A stretch of 8,597 nucleotides of DNA from Acholeplasmatales bacterium (lineage in GTDB: Bacteria; Bacillota_I; Bacilli_A; Acholeplasmatales; Anaeroplasmataceae), in assembly GCA_024696565.1 (NCBI GenBank), contig JAILGR010000069.1, positions 1 to 8,597 on the forward strand, given 5' to 3'. Positions 1-7,403 of the stretch are shown piece by piece. Within the stretch, counting starts at the first letter, position 1; every line of letters starts with the position of its first letter. Below the pieces are notes generated by a model. The model was not told the origin of the DNA. It saw only the letters and a list, made by a program, of their open reading frames with translations, and did no database searches. The position numbers and the translations under genes are program-made.

Positions 1-2672
1 TTGTCTTCGAATAATGAGTTAGCCCAAGCTGGTCCACGACCATTTTCATCTGTAGTATATGGGCTTGATGGATAAGAACCAGAATAAATTGATGTACAAC
101 CTGTTGCGTTAGCAACCATCATACGATCACCGAATAATTGAGCAACAGCCTTAACGTATGGAGTTTCACCACAACCACCACAAGCTCCAGAGAACTCGAA
201 TAATGGCTTAGCGAATTGTACGTTCTTAGCATTAGCTTTACCAGCAACATCACTCTTGTATGTTACATTGTTAACTGTCCAATCATAAACTACTTCTTCC
301 TTAGCTTCACGAGAAGCAGCCATTGTATGAGGCTTTAATGCAGGAACCTTAGTTACTGTACCATCTTCAGCCTTAACTGGCTTACCAGGACAAACAGTTA
401 AACATACACCACAACCTGTACAATCTAATGTAGATAATGCAAGTGTATACTTATAACCCTTGAATCCTGTAGCATCTAATAATTTAACACCATTTTCAGT
501 AGCAGCCTTAGCTTCTGCTTCATCTAATAAGAATGGACGGATACAAGCATGTGGACATACGAATGCACATTGGTTACATTGGATACATTGTTCAGGATTC
601 CATACAGGAACGTCTGTAGCAACACCACGTTTTTCATATGCAGCTGTACCTTGAGGCATATGGCAATCCTTACCAAATTTAGCAAATGCAGATAATGGTA
701 AAGAGTCACCCTTAATAGCATTGATTACATCAGCAATCTCACGTACGAATGCTGGACGAGTTTGGTCAACAACCTTAACTTCGTCTTCTAAGTTAGCCCA
801 TGCTGGATCAACAGCAACTTCAACTAATCTAGAACCACCCATATCAATTGCTGCATGGTTTTGATCAACTACATCTTGACCCTTCTTTAAGTAAGTCTTT
901 GTAGCGAATTCTTTCATATGAACCTTAGCTTCTTCATAATCCATGATTTGTTCATTTAACTTGAAGAATGCAGATTGCATAATTGTATTAACACCTAAAC
1001 CAGCACGGAAACCACATTCTCTAGCTGCAGCATTAGCAGCAATGATGTAGAACTTAGCATGTTTTTGTGCTAATAATCTCTTATATTTATTAGGTAATCT
1101 ATCAGCGATATGATCCTTATCAACAACTGTATTTAATAAGAATGTACCACCATCACGTAAACCATCAATCATATCGAACTTGTCAAGATATGCATCTAAT
1201 GAACAAGATACGAAGTGAGGTTGATTTACTAAATATGTTGAACGAATTGGTTTCTTAGAGAAACGTAAGTGTAATCTTGTAGAACCACCAGACTTCTTTG
1301 AATCATATGCAGCATAAGATTGAGAATAGAAATCAGTATAGTCACCAACAATCTTAGCAATATTCTTACAAGCACCTACAGTACCATCTGAACCTAAACC
1401 GAAGAATAATAATTCTGTAGTTGAAGGATCAGCAACGTCAACTGGCTTACCTAATTCTAGGTTAGTATAACGAATATCATCATTGATACCGATAGTGAAA
1501 TGATTCTTAGGTTCATCCTTCTTTAAGTTGTCGAATACAGCAACGATTTGTTCAGGAGTTGTATCCTTTGAAGATAAACCATAACGACCAGCAACGATAA
1601 CTGGAGCTTTTGCCTTACCATAGAATGCAGCTTGTACATCTAATGCTAATGGCTCATATAAAGCACCTTGTTCAATTGTACGGTCTAATACAGCTAACTT
1701 CTTAGCAGTCTTAGGTAATGCTTCTAAGAACTTTTCAACTACGAATGGACGATATAAGTGAACCTCTAAGATACCAACCTTTTCACCATTCTTAGTTAAT
1801 AAGTCAATAACTTCTTCAGCACATTGACATACAGAACCCATAGCAATGATTACTCTTTCTGCCTTAGGGTCACCATAGTATTGGTATGGAACATAATTTC
1901 TACCAGTAGCCTCAGAAATACCCTTCATATACTTTTCAACAATTGGATATACAGTGTCATACTTTTGAGCTTGTAATTCTCTTGTTTGGAAGTATACGTC
2001 GTCATTTTGAGCTGTACCACGAGTCTTAGGATGAGCTGGATTTAGTGCTTCAGCACGGAACTTAGCAACTGCATCTCTATCTAATAATTTATCAAATACC
2101 TCATAATCAACAGGTTCGATAGTATTAACTTCGTGAGAAGTTCTAAATCCATCAAAGAAATGTAAGAATGGAATTGAAGATTCAATTGCAGATAAGTGTG
2201 CAACACCTGCTAAATCCATTACTTCTTGAACTGAATTTGAACATAATAATGCGAAACCTGTTTGACGACAAGCCATTACATCTTGATGATCGCCAAAGAT
2301 TGCTAATGATTGTGCTGCCAATGTACGTGCAGATACATGGATAACACCTGGTAAACATTGACCAGCAATCTTGTACATATTAGGAATTTTTAATAATAAT
2401 CCCTGTGATGCTGTATAAGTTGTAGTTAATGCACCTGCTTGTAAAGAACCATGAACTGTACCAGCAGCTCCTCCTTCAGATTGCATTTCTACTACCTTTA
2501 CAGGCATACCAAATAAATTTTTCTTACCCTGAGAAGCCCATTCATCTGTATACTCAGCCATTGGAGATGACGGAGTAATAGGATAAATACCAGCTACTTC
2601 AGTAAAGGCATATGATGAATATGCTGCAGCATAGTTACCATCAATAGCCATTCTCTTAACTTGTTTGCTCAT
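1..2672 (-). CDS. nifJ: Pyruvate:ferredoxin (flavodoxin) oxidoreductase, 3' end cut by window edge
   Basis: Cytoplasmic iron-sulfur enzyme that oxidatively decarboxylates pyruvate to acetyl-CoA and CO2, passing electrons to ferredoxin or flavodoxin. The frame is open for 890 codons from ATG at 2672 to the left edge. Visible parts in order: a pyrimidine-type TPP domain with YPITPSSP (Thr33), SEGGAAG (Glu66) and SART (Arg116), matching Thr31, Glu64 and Arg114 of the Desulfovibrio africanus enzyme with a constant offset of two; a ferredoxin domain with two 4Fe-4S motifs, Cys696/699/702/706 and Cys751/754/757/761; then CGGCGETPY (Cys831, Cys834) and NATGCTSIY (Cys859), which bind the proximal cluster and TPP. 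The fourth proximal-cluster cysteine lies off-window. Roughly 280-300 C-terminal residues are missing only because the window ends. AGGAGG (2678-2683) sits 5 bases before the ATG. C-ending codons (AAC, TTC, ATC) are common, suggesting high expression. The single-chain form, rather than split subunits, fits fermentative Bacillota. Confidence 0.97.
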   Translation of the reverse strand, partial: MSKQVKRMAIDGNYAAAYSSYAFTEVAGIYPITPSSPMAEYTDEWASQGKKNLFGMPVKVVEMQSEGGAAGTVHGSLQAGALTTTYTASQGLLLKIPNMYKIAGQCLPGVIHVSARTLAAQSLAIFGDHQDVMACRQTGFALLCSNSVQEVMDLAGVAHLSAIESSIPFLHFFDGFRTSHEVNTIEPVDYEVFDKLLDRDAVAKFRAEALNPAHPKTRGTAQNDDVYFQTRELQAQKYDTVYPIVEKYMKGISEATGRNYVPYQYYGDPKAERVIIAMGSVCQCAEEVIDLLTKNGEKVGILEVHLYRPFVVEKFLEALPKTAKKLAVLDRTIEQGALYEPLALDVQAAFYGKAKAPVIVAGRYGLSSKDTTPEQIVAVFDNLKKDEPKNHFTIGINDDIRYTNLELGKPVDVADPSTTELLFFGLGSDGTVGACKNIAKIVGDYTDFYSQSYAAYDSKKSGGSTRLHLRFSKKPIRSTYLVNQPHFVSCSLDAYLDKFDMIDGLRDGGTFLLNTVVDKDHIADRLPNKYKRLLAQKHAKFYIIAANAAARECGFRAGLGVNTIMQSAFFKLNEQIMDYEEAKVHMKEFATKTYLKKGQDVVDQNHAAIDMGGSRLVEVAVDPAWANLEDEVKVVDQTRPAFVREIADVINAIKGDSLPLSAFAKFGKDCHMPQGTAAYEKRGVATDVPVWNPEQCIQCNQCAFVCPHACIRPFLLDEAEAKAATENGVKLLDATGFKGYKYTLALSTLDCTGCGVCLTVCPGKPVKAEDGTVTKVPALKPHTMAASREAKEEVVYDWTVNNVTYKSDVAGKANAKNVQFAKPLFEFSGACGGCGETPYVKAVAQLFGDRMMVANATGCTSIYSGSYPSSPYTTDENGRGPAWANSLFED

Positions 2673-2707
2673 TTTTTCCTCCTGATGAGTTAATTTTTCA
2701 CATTACA

Positions 2708-2736
2708 ATTATAAAACCTTTAATATAATTATTCAA
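2708..2736 (-). promoter_or_regulatory. Sigma-A-type promoter of the pyruvate:ferredoxin oxidoreductase gene
   Basis: On the minus strand, TTGAAT (2731-2736) and TATAAT (2708-2713) are separated by exactly 17 bases, almost a perfect housekeeping promoter. Transcription would start near 2701 and give a leader of about 28 bases, too short for a riboswitch. It lies downstream of the msrA terminator, so the oxidoreductase gene is probably transcribed independently. Confidence 0.8.
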
Positions 2737-2799
2737 GAGTTCAAGAACAAAAAAGACATGTGTTTTTATACTTTAGTATAATATTTAAAAAACTGTCCG

Positions 2800-2821
2800 A
2801 AAAAAAAGAGGCCTAAGCCTC
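2800..2821 (-). terminator. Rho-independent terminator of msrA
   Basis: Read on the minus strand, GAGGC-TTAG-GCCTC forms a 5-bp GC-rich stem with a 4-base loop, followed by an uninterrupted run of eight T. It begins 7 bases after the msrA stop codon. Confidence 0.88.
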
Positions 2822-2828
2822 ATAAAAA

Positions 2829-3668
2829 TTATATCTTTTTTCTACCTGATTCTATCAATTCTTTTTCTAATAAATCTTTATGCTTAATCGCAAAATCTTG
2901 ATGCTCATCTTCAGCCATATAAAATACAGTATTATCTAATAATTCTACTTTACATTCTCTTTCGCATTCATCAGATAACTGATATTTATACTCAATTACA
3001 GCATTTCTTTCTGGCAAATCACTTGTAAATACTGCAGGAGCGTATGAATCTCCTCTATCTATAAACTGACCCTCATCATCAAAGGGATCAATATTTTCAA
3101 AATAGATATCTACTAATCTTGTATAATCAACCAATGTTGAATCATATTCAATTAAAATACATTCTTTATGACCTGTTACTTGGCTTTTTACTTCTTGATA
3201 TTTAGGATTTATTTCATTTCCACCTGCATAACCACTATAAACATTCAATACGCCTTCTTGATCATAAAATGGAGCAGAAATACACCAAAAGCACCCACCA
3301 GCAAATAAAGCTCTTTTTAATTTTGCTTCTTCTAACACATATGATAAAGAAGCTTCATTTTTCATTAATAATTTAGCTTTAATACCATATTTTTCTTCTA
3401 AATAGCTAATAGTCTTATTAGCATATTCTTCTTGCATATTAATACCAGAAATTTTTAAATTTAATCGCCATAAAGCATCTAAGCCCTCATTTAATATTTC
3501 TATATCTCCACTAGTATATAAAATACCAGAATATGGACTAACAAAAATAATTTGTTTGTCTCCCTTTTTAAAAATTATAGCATAGCTATCTCTTTTAAAA
3601 GATGTAACTAATCCTGCTTCTTGACAAACATCTTTAAAATCAGATCCATTTTTATAAATCTCTATCAT
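2829..3668 (-). CDS. msrA: Peptide methionine sulfoxide reductase A with an unrecognised N-terminal domain
   Basis: Reduces methionine-S-sulfoxide, free or in proteins, back to methionine. The MsrA domain covers about residues 118-262 of 279. GGCFWC holds the catalytic Cys126; Tyr157 (NPKY), Glu169 (TGHKE), Asp204 and Tyr209 (DRGDSY) match the family's substrate-binding and acid residues, and AEDEHQDF (253-260) matches the conserved C-terminal motif. Two features are unusual. First, residues 1-117 form an extra domain with alternating short strands and helices and no signal peptide, which I do not recognise; plain MsrA proteins are about 150-210 residues. Second, the usual C-terminal GYC tail is absent, while Cys129 in the CxxC and Cys235/Cys239 are present and might serve as resolving cysteines. 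AGGAG (3674-3678) lies 5 bases before the ATG. No promoter is obvious between the start and the cspA terminator. The gene sits beside an oxygen-sensitive oxidoreductase, which is consistent with a damage-repair role, but the link is inference. Confidence 0.93.
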   Translation of the reverse strand: MIEIYKNGSDFKDVCQEAGLVTSFKRDSYAIIFKKGDKQIIFVSPYSGILYTSGDIEILNEGLDALWRLNLKISGINMQEEYANKTISYLEEKYGIKAKLLMKNEASLSYVLEEAKLKRALFAGGCFWCISAPFYDQEGVLNVYSGYAGGNEINPKYQEVKSQVTGHKECILIEYDSTLVDYTRLVDIYFENIDPFDDEGQFIDRGDSYAPAVFTSDLPERNAVIEYKYQLSDECERECKVELLDNTVFYMAEDEHQDFAIKHKDLLEKELIESGRKKI

Positions 3669-3680
3669 AATAACTCCTCT

Positions 3681-3717
3681 CTAAAACGAAAAGAAAAGCT
3701 GGAATAATCTCCCAGCT
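3681..3717 (-). terminator. Terminator downstream of cspA, inside the cspA-msrA gap
   Basis: On the minus strand AGCTGGGA-GATTA-TTCCAGCT forms an 8-bp stem with one G-T wobble, followed by the T-rich tract TTTCTTTTCGTTTT. The tract is interrupted by C and G, so termination may be incomplete. Its end is only about 12 bases from the msrA start codon. Confidence 0.75.
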
Positions 3718-3729
3718 CCCCTTGTAAAA

Positions 3730-3927
3730 TTATGCCTTAACTACGTTTTTGGCTAACTGGCCTCTATCTCCAGTTTCAACGTCGAAAGTAACTTCTTGTC
3801 CTTCTTCTAGTGTCTTGTAGCCTTCGCCTTGAATAGCACTAAAATGAACGAATACATCCTTTCCTTCTTCTGAAAGAATGAATCCATAGCCCTTTTCAGC
3901 ATTGAACCATTTTACTTTTCCCTTCAT
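3730..3927 (-). CDS. csp: Cold-shock protein (CspA/CspB family), 65 residues
   Basis: Small single-stranded nucleic-acid-binding OB-fold protein that acts as an RNA chaperone, melting mRNA structure in the cytoplasm. It has the full family length and both RNA-binding motifs: RNP1 KGYGFI (residues 12-17) and RNP2 VFVHF (25-29), plus the surface aromatic Trp7. The protein runs from MKGKVKWF to the usual end of the fold and lacks extra domains. AAAGGAG (3937-3943) lies 9 bases before the ATG. A promoter about 50 bases upstream gives a leader of only about 45 bases, much shorter than the roughly 160-base thermosensing leader of E. coli cspA, so that type of leader control is unlikely. It is divergent from the pyridoxal kinase gene. 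Which paralogue (CspA, B, C or D) it is cannot be told from sequence alone. Confidence 0.97.
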   Translation of the reverse strand: MKGKVKWFNAEKGYGFILSEEGKDVFVHFSAIQGEGYKTLEEGQEVTFDVETGDRGQLAKNVVKA

Positions 3928-3977
3928 CCCTTAAAACTCCTTTCAAACCTACACCGGAAATCAATTCCTTAAATAAA

Positions 3978-4005
3978 ATTATACACCATTTTCCAAAAAT
4001 AACAA
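3978..4005 (-). promoter_or_regulatory. Predicted promoter of the cold-shock gene
   Basis: On the minus strand TTGTTA (4000-4005) and TATAAT (3978-3983) are separated by 16 bases. The -10 is perfect and the -35 is partial. A large inverted repeat begins 4 bases upstream of the -35 box. Confidence 0.6.
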
Positions 4006-4008
4006 TAT

Positions 4009-4053
4009 TATAGTTCATAAATATTTCATTTTTTTGAACATTTTTAAACTATA
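4009..4053. repeat. Imperfect inverted repeat in the cspA-pdxK spacer
   Basis: The left arm (4009-4028, beginning TATAGTTCATAAA) and right arm (4035-4053, ending TTTTTAAACTATA) are reverse complements apart from a few mismatches and one single-base bulge, around a six-T centre. The outer 7 bp (TATAGTT/AACTATA) are perfect. No T-run follows either arm in a terminator arrangement, and the repeat abuts the cspA -35 box, so an operator or a chance AT-rich palindrome are the main options. Confidence 0.5.
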
Positions 4054-4061
4054 ACGTTTAC

Positions 4062-4105
4062 TTTTAAAATATTTTATATTTATGAATAAAATTATCATTT
4101 TAAAA
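4062..4105. repeat. Second AT-rich inverted repeat, upstream of pdxK
   Basis: Nested arms TTTTAAAAT (4062-4070) and ATTTTAAAA (4097-4105) enclose ATTTTAT (4071-4077) and ATAAAAT (4086-4092) around an 8-base loop, with a 4-base bulge (4093-4096) on the right side. Composition is almost wholly A and T, so chance pairing is a real possibility. It lies just upstream of the predicted pdxK promoter and could also act as an UP-like element. Confidence 0.35.
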
Positions 4106-4110
4106 TGTCT

Positions 4111-4138
4111 TTTATTTATATTCTAAATGCCTTATAAT
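4111..4138 (+). promoter_or_regulatory. Predicted promoter of the pyridoxal kinase gene
   Basis: A perfect TATAAT -10 (4133-4138) lies 25 bases before the start codon. The best -35 is the weak TTTATT (4111-4116) with a 16-base spacer, so the promoter may be weak or need an activator. The leader would be about 19 bases. Confidence 0.5.
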
Positions 4139-4163
4139 TTAATAATAAGAAAGAGGGTTTATT

Positions 4164-4985
4164 ATGGATAAAAAGATTTTAACGATACAAGACATTTCTT
4201 GTTATGGAAACTGTTCTACTACAGTGGCACTCCCAATCTTAGCAAGATATGGTATAGAAACAGCAATCCTACCATCAGCAATATTATCTACACACACTGC
4301 TGGCTTTAAAGATTTCACATTTTTAGATTTAACAGATGAAATGCCAAAAATAATAGATCACTGGTATCATGAAGGCATTAAATTTGATGCTATCTACACA
4401 GGCTATATTGGTAATCCAAAACAATTTAATATTATTTTAGATGCTAAAGAAAAATTATTAAAGGAAGATGGTCTATTTATTGTAGATCCTGCTATGGCAG
4501 ATAATGGTAAACTATATCCTGGCTTTGATGAATCAACTATCCTAGGAATGAGAGATTTAGTATCTATAGCTGATTATATATTACCAAATATTACTGAAGC
4601 TTGTTTCTTAACTAATACTGATTATGAAGAAATCCAAGATGATAATTATATCAACAACCTACTAGCATCATTGTATCAACTAGGTGCTAAAAATATAATT
4701 TTAACAAGTGTAGCTGACGATGAAGATTCTTTAGGTGTAATCGCATATGATGGTTTAACTAAAACAACAATCATGAAACAAAGAGAAGAAAAAAGCTACC
4801 ATGGTACAGGAGATATCTTCTCCTCTTTAGTAATTGCCAATATATTAAATGATATGCCAATAAAGGAAAATCTAGATATGGCAACAGAATTCATTATTGA
4901 TTCTATTGATGTAACACTAGATGATCCATCCCATGAATATGCACCTAAATATGAACAAATATTAAAAAAGAATATAAAAAAATAG
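4164..4985 (+). CDS. pdxK: Pyridoxal/pyridoxamine kinase (ribokinase-fold, PdxK/PdxY type)
   Basis: Phosphorylates pyridoxal, pyridoxine or pyridoxamine with ATP to make B6 cofactor forms in the salvage pathway; cytoplasmic. The 273 residues are slightly shorter than the usual 280-290. The N-terminal ISCYGNCSTT with ALPILARYG (22-30) is characteristic of the PdxK/PdxY branch, followed by the lid region HTAGFKDFTFLDLTDEM (44-60), VDPAMADNGKLYP (107-119), PNITEACFLT (141-150), and the ATP-site anion-hole motif HGTGD (213-217) with Asp217 as the catalytic base. Start ATG at 4164 is preceded by AAAGAGGG (about 4150-4157), 6 bases away. It is monocistronic, divergent from cspA and convergent with the lipoprotein gene. 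The lid and N-terminal signature argue against plain ThiD (HMP kinase), though some family members are bifunctional. No B6 synthesis gene (pdxS/pdxT) is nearby. Confidence 0.93.
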   Translation: MDKKILTIQDISCYGNCSTTVALPILARYGIETAILPSAILSTHTAGFKDFTFLDLTDEMPKIIDHWYHEGIKFDAIYTGYIGNPKQFNIILDAKEKLLKEDGLFIVDPAMADNGKLYPGFDESTILGMRDLVSIADYILPNITEACFLTNTDYEEIQDDNYINNLLASLYQLGAKNIILTSVADDEDSLGVIAYDGLTKTTIMKQREEKSYHGTGDIFSSLVIANILNDMPIKENLDMATEFIIDSIDVTLDDPSHEYAPKYEQILKKNIKK

Positions 4986-4986
4986 A

Positions 4987-5019
4987 TAAAAAAATGGAGC
5001 AATTGCTCCATATTTTTTT
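4987..5019. terminator. Bidirectional terminator between pdxK and the lipoprotein gene
   Basis: A perfect 18-base palindrome, ATGGAGC-AATT-GCTCCAT (4994-5011), is flanked by A7 on the left and T7 on the right, so it works in both directions for the convergent genes. The stop codon of the minus-strand gene (5018-5020) lies in the T-run. Confidence 0.92.
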
Positions 5020-7348
5020 ATGCTTCTAAATAAGGTTTGATCTTACCAATTAGCTTATAGCATTCTTCATCAAATACACCATAGAATCCTGCCTCAATTA
5101 AACAAGATGTAAATGTATCTACTTCAGAATCATGCTCTCTATATAACATCTTATAGCCACTAATTGCAGCATCTTTGTCTTCTAATGATTTTGCAAATAC
5201 TTCTAATGCACCAAGTGCAGATGTTGAATAACTAATATAGTAACCATTGTAGTTTACTAATACTAAATGAACATAATCAATTTCTGTAGACATTTCTGCA
5301 ACACCAATATTAGTTGTAATTTCAGTCCATTTATCTTGAACTGCAGTTTCAAAAGCTTCTACTTTCCACTCTTTAATTTTTGATACATCACTTAATGCGG
5401 TGAACTCATCTTCAGTTAATGTTGTACCTTCTGCTTCGTTATATTCTTCATAAGTTTGATAATATGTTTTAGCATAAGTATTTAAATCCTCAAAGAATGC
5501 CCACTTTTCAATTTCATTAATACAGAAACCCCTAACTACTGTATCAAGCATTACATATAATTGATAATTCAAGAATTCTTTTGAGCCTCTTGATTGAACC
5601 TTATTATTTAAGTAATTATAGAACATTAATTCATTTGCTTGTGAATGAACCTCATCCAAATCATATGAGATATTGTCTCCACCTTCACATGCAGCATTGT
5701 AATGACCAAATTCATGAATAAATGTTGTTACACTTTGACTCCTAGGTCCTAAGAACATAACTGATTCTGTTGCATTTAGACTACCAACATATCCAGTTAC
5801 ATTATCATTTGGCTTTGAACTATAGAAATAATTACCTGATAAATAATAATGTCTAAAGTTATCAAATAATTCATCACCAATTTCATTCTTTAGATAATCT
5901 TCAATATAATCAAAATAAATACCATAGAAAGATTGAGCATATGCAATTAAATCCTCATATGCATCATAATCAGCTCCACCACCACGGTTAGCTTGAGCTA
6001 TTGCAGCATCTTGGAAAGTATCAAATTCAGTTTTACAATACTTATATAAAGGAATAATATAATTACTGAAATAAGGAGCTAAATCATTTGTATCTTCTAC
6101 TGTATATTCTCTACCATATGTAGAAGAATATGCTCTTTCTAAATAATTGACACCCTTTATTTGACCAACTTCATAAGCACCTCTTAAATAATTAAGATAT
6201 GCTTCACCAAAATCACCAGAATTCTTTATTTCTATTTCTTGATAAGCTTCTAGATAATCATCCATTTCTCTTTCGATATCATTAACTTGCTTAGACAAAT
6301 CAGGATTTAAGCTTGCTGCATAGTCAGCAATTTCTTCATCTGTAGCATCTTCATAGAAATCATGCTTATAAGTATCAGATAATGCAGCAGCTAAACGAAT
6401 CTCTTCATCTAATTCGCTGAATTTATTTAATAATTCTAAGCAATCATCTTTCTTTTGATTGTTCTCTTTAACAGGATATGTATCATAAATGATTGCAGCA
6501 TAACGATATTGTTCTAACATTGAATAATATGCATCTTCAAAATTAGCATATGCAGTATCAAGCTCTGCATATGGCTTTTCACCAGCCTTAATATCATCAA
6601 TAATAGCTTGACCAATTGCTACATAGTTATCATAGTCAGTCTCTTTATTATATGTAACTTCGATATCTTTACCATATACAGTTACAGGGCTTGCAGAATG
6701 TCTATATCTAAATGCACGAATATTAGATTCAAATACTTCAGATGTTCTATAAACAAAATCAACAGCATTATCTACTGCAACAGTATATTTTTCATTGAAT
6801 TTTGCTCCACGAACTCTTAATTCAACAAAACCAGTATCACCAGTTGTTACATATGATACATTCTCATCAACTTCTTCTTCCCAATGAATGAAAGGTAAAT
6901 CAATTGTTTCATTTCCAACTTTAACAGTTAATTGATTTTCTTCTTTATAAGCATTCTTAAAATCTTCATTAGTGATATTTAAAACTGCATTACCATTTGC
7001 ATCAAAAGATGCTACCTTTCCTGTAAAATGAAGATAATCTAGAGTAATATCCGCTTTATCTATTTCATTCATATTTTCATCAAAATATTTTTTACAAGAT
7101 TGACATTGATAATATGCTCTTTTACCTTTTCTTGTGTAAGTTGGCTCTAATCCTGCTTTTAATTTAGACAATTTATGTTCGCAAGTGTCTTTTTCTTGAT
7201 CCTCACCACCATTTTCACCATTATCAGTGTTATCGTTATTATCATCTTTTTCATCAATCTTTTCTTCTGGTTTTTCTGTCTCACCACAAGAAGCTAAGGC
7301 AAATGCTGATAATAATGAAACACCTAAGAATAAAAATTTCTTTTTCAT
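5018..7348 (-). CDS. Lipoprotein with M3-family (oligoendopeptidase F-like) zinc peptidase domain
   Basis: Predicted to be anchored on the outer face of the membrane and to hydrolyse peptides there. Residues 1-21 are a lipoprotein signal: MKKK, a hydrophobic stretch, then lipobox LASC with Cys21 as the lipidated residue. Residues 22-55 are a disordered Asp/Glu/Asn/Gly linker. Residues 56-95 hold a CxH...CxxC module (Cys56, His58, Cys82, Cys85) like the short Cys repeats of Bacillota surface proteins. A mostly helical region follows from about 200. HEFGH (545-549) gives two zinc-binding histidines and catalytic Glu546; EVHSQANE (566-573) lines up with the EVxSTxNE block of PepF, making Glu566 the likely third ligand. 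The C-terminal NGYYISYSTSALGALE (701-716) resembles the Tyr-rich block after the M3 active site. PepF enzymes are about 600 residues and cytoplasmic, so the export signal and extra N-terminus are unusual. AAGGAG (7357-7362) lies 8 bases before the ATG. Substrate unknown. Confidence 0.8.
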   Translation of the reverse strand: MKKKFLFLGVSLLSAFALASCGETEKPEEKIDEKDDNNDNTDNGENGGEDQEKDTCEHKLSKLKAGLEPTYTRKGKRAYYQCQSCKKYFDENMNEIDKADITLDYLHFTGKVASFDANGNAVLNITNEDFKNAYKEENQLTVKVGNETIDLPFIHWEEEVDENVSYVTTGDTGFVELRVRGAKFNEKYTVAVDNAVDFVYRTSEVFESNIRAFRYRHSASPVTVYGKDIEVTYNKETDYDNYVAIGQAIIDDIKAGEKPYAELDTAYANFEDAYYSMLEQYRYAAIIYDTYPVKENNQKKDDCLELLNKFSELDEEIRLAAALSDTYKHDFYEDATDEEIADYAASLNPDLSKQVNDIEREMDDYLEAYQEIEIKNSGDFGEAYLNYLRGAYEVGQIKGVNYLERAYSSTYGREYTVEDTNDLAPYFSNYIIPLYKYCKTEFDTFQDAAIAQANRGGGADYDAYEDLIAYAQSFYGIYFDYIEDYLKNEIGDELFDNFRHYYLSGNYFYSSKPNDNVTGYVGSLNATESVMFLGPRSQSVTTFIHEFGHYNAACEGGDNISYDLDEVHSQANELMFYNYLNNKVQSRGSKEFLNYQLYVMLDTVVRGFCINEIEKWAFFEDLNTYAKTYYQTYEEYNEAEGTTLTEDEFTALSDVSKIKEWKVEAFETAVQDKWTEITTNIGVAEMSTEIDYVHLVLVNYNGYYISYSTSALGALEVFAKSLEDKDAAISGYKMLYREHDSEVDTFTSCLIEAGFYGVFDEECYKLIGKIKPYLEA

Positions 7349-7403
7349 TACTAAATCTCCTTTTTAATACAAAATATACTTTAAAACATATAAAGTTTTA
7401 AAT

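Noticed and set aside
460..721. Short open frames on both strands within the oxidoreductase region (460-654 plus; 524-721 minus)
   Set aside because: They lie inside the continuous, motif-rich minus-strand frame of the pyruvate:ferredoxin oxidoreductase, in other frames, with no ribosome site or recognisable protein features.
2673..2828. Possible riboswitch or T-box leader before the pyruvate oxidoreductase gene
   Set aside because: The promoter leaves a leader of only about 28 bases; the one hairpin in this gap is the terminator of the upstream msrA gene.
3928..4163. Possible cold-shock thermosensor leader or small RNA between cspA and pdxK
   Set aside because: The predicted cspA leader is only about 45 bases and lacks long structure; the large inverted repeats lie upstream of the promoter, not in the transcript, and no RNA family is recognisable.
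4796..5011. Minus-strand 71-codon frame over the end of pdxK
   Set aside because: It is antisense to conserved pdxK coding sequence and its start runs across the bidirectional terminator; its Phe/Ile-rich composition reflects AT-rich antisense sequence.
6608..6820. Plus-strand 70-codon frame inside the lipoprotein gene
   Set aside because: Antisense shadow of a long coding frame, with no Shine-Dalgarno sequence and an Ile/Cys/Ser-rich composition typical of a non-coding frame.
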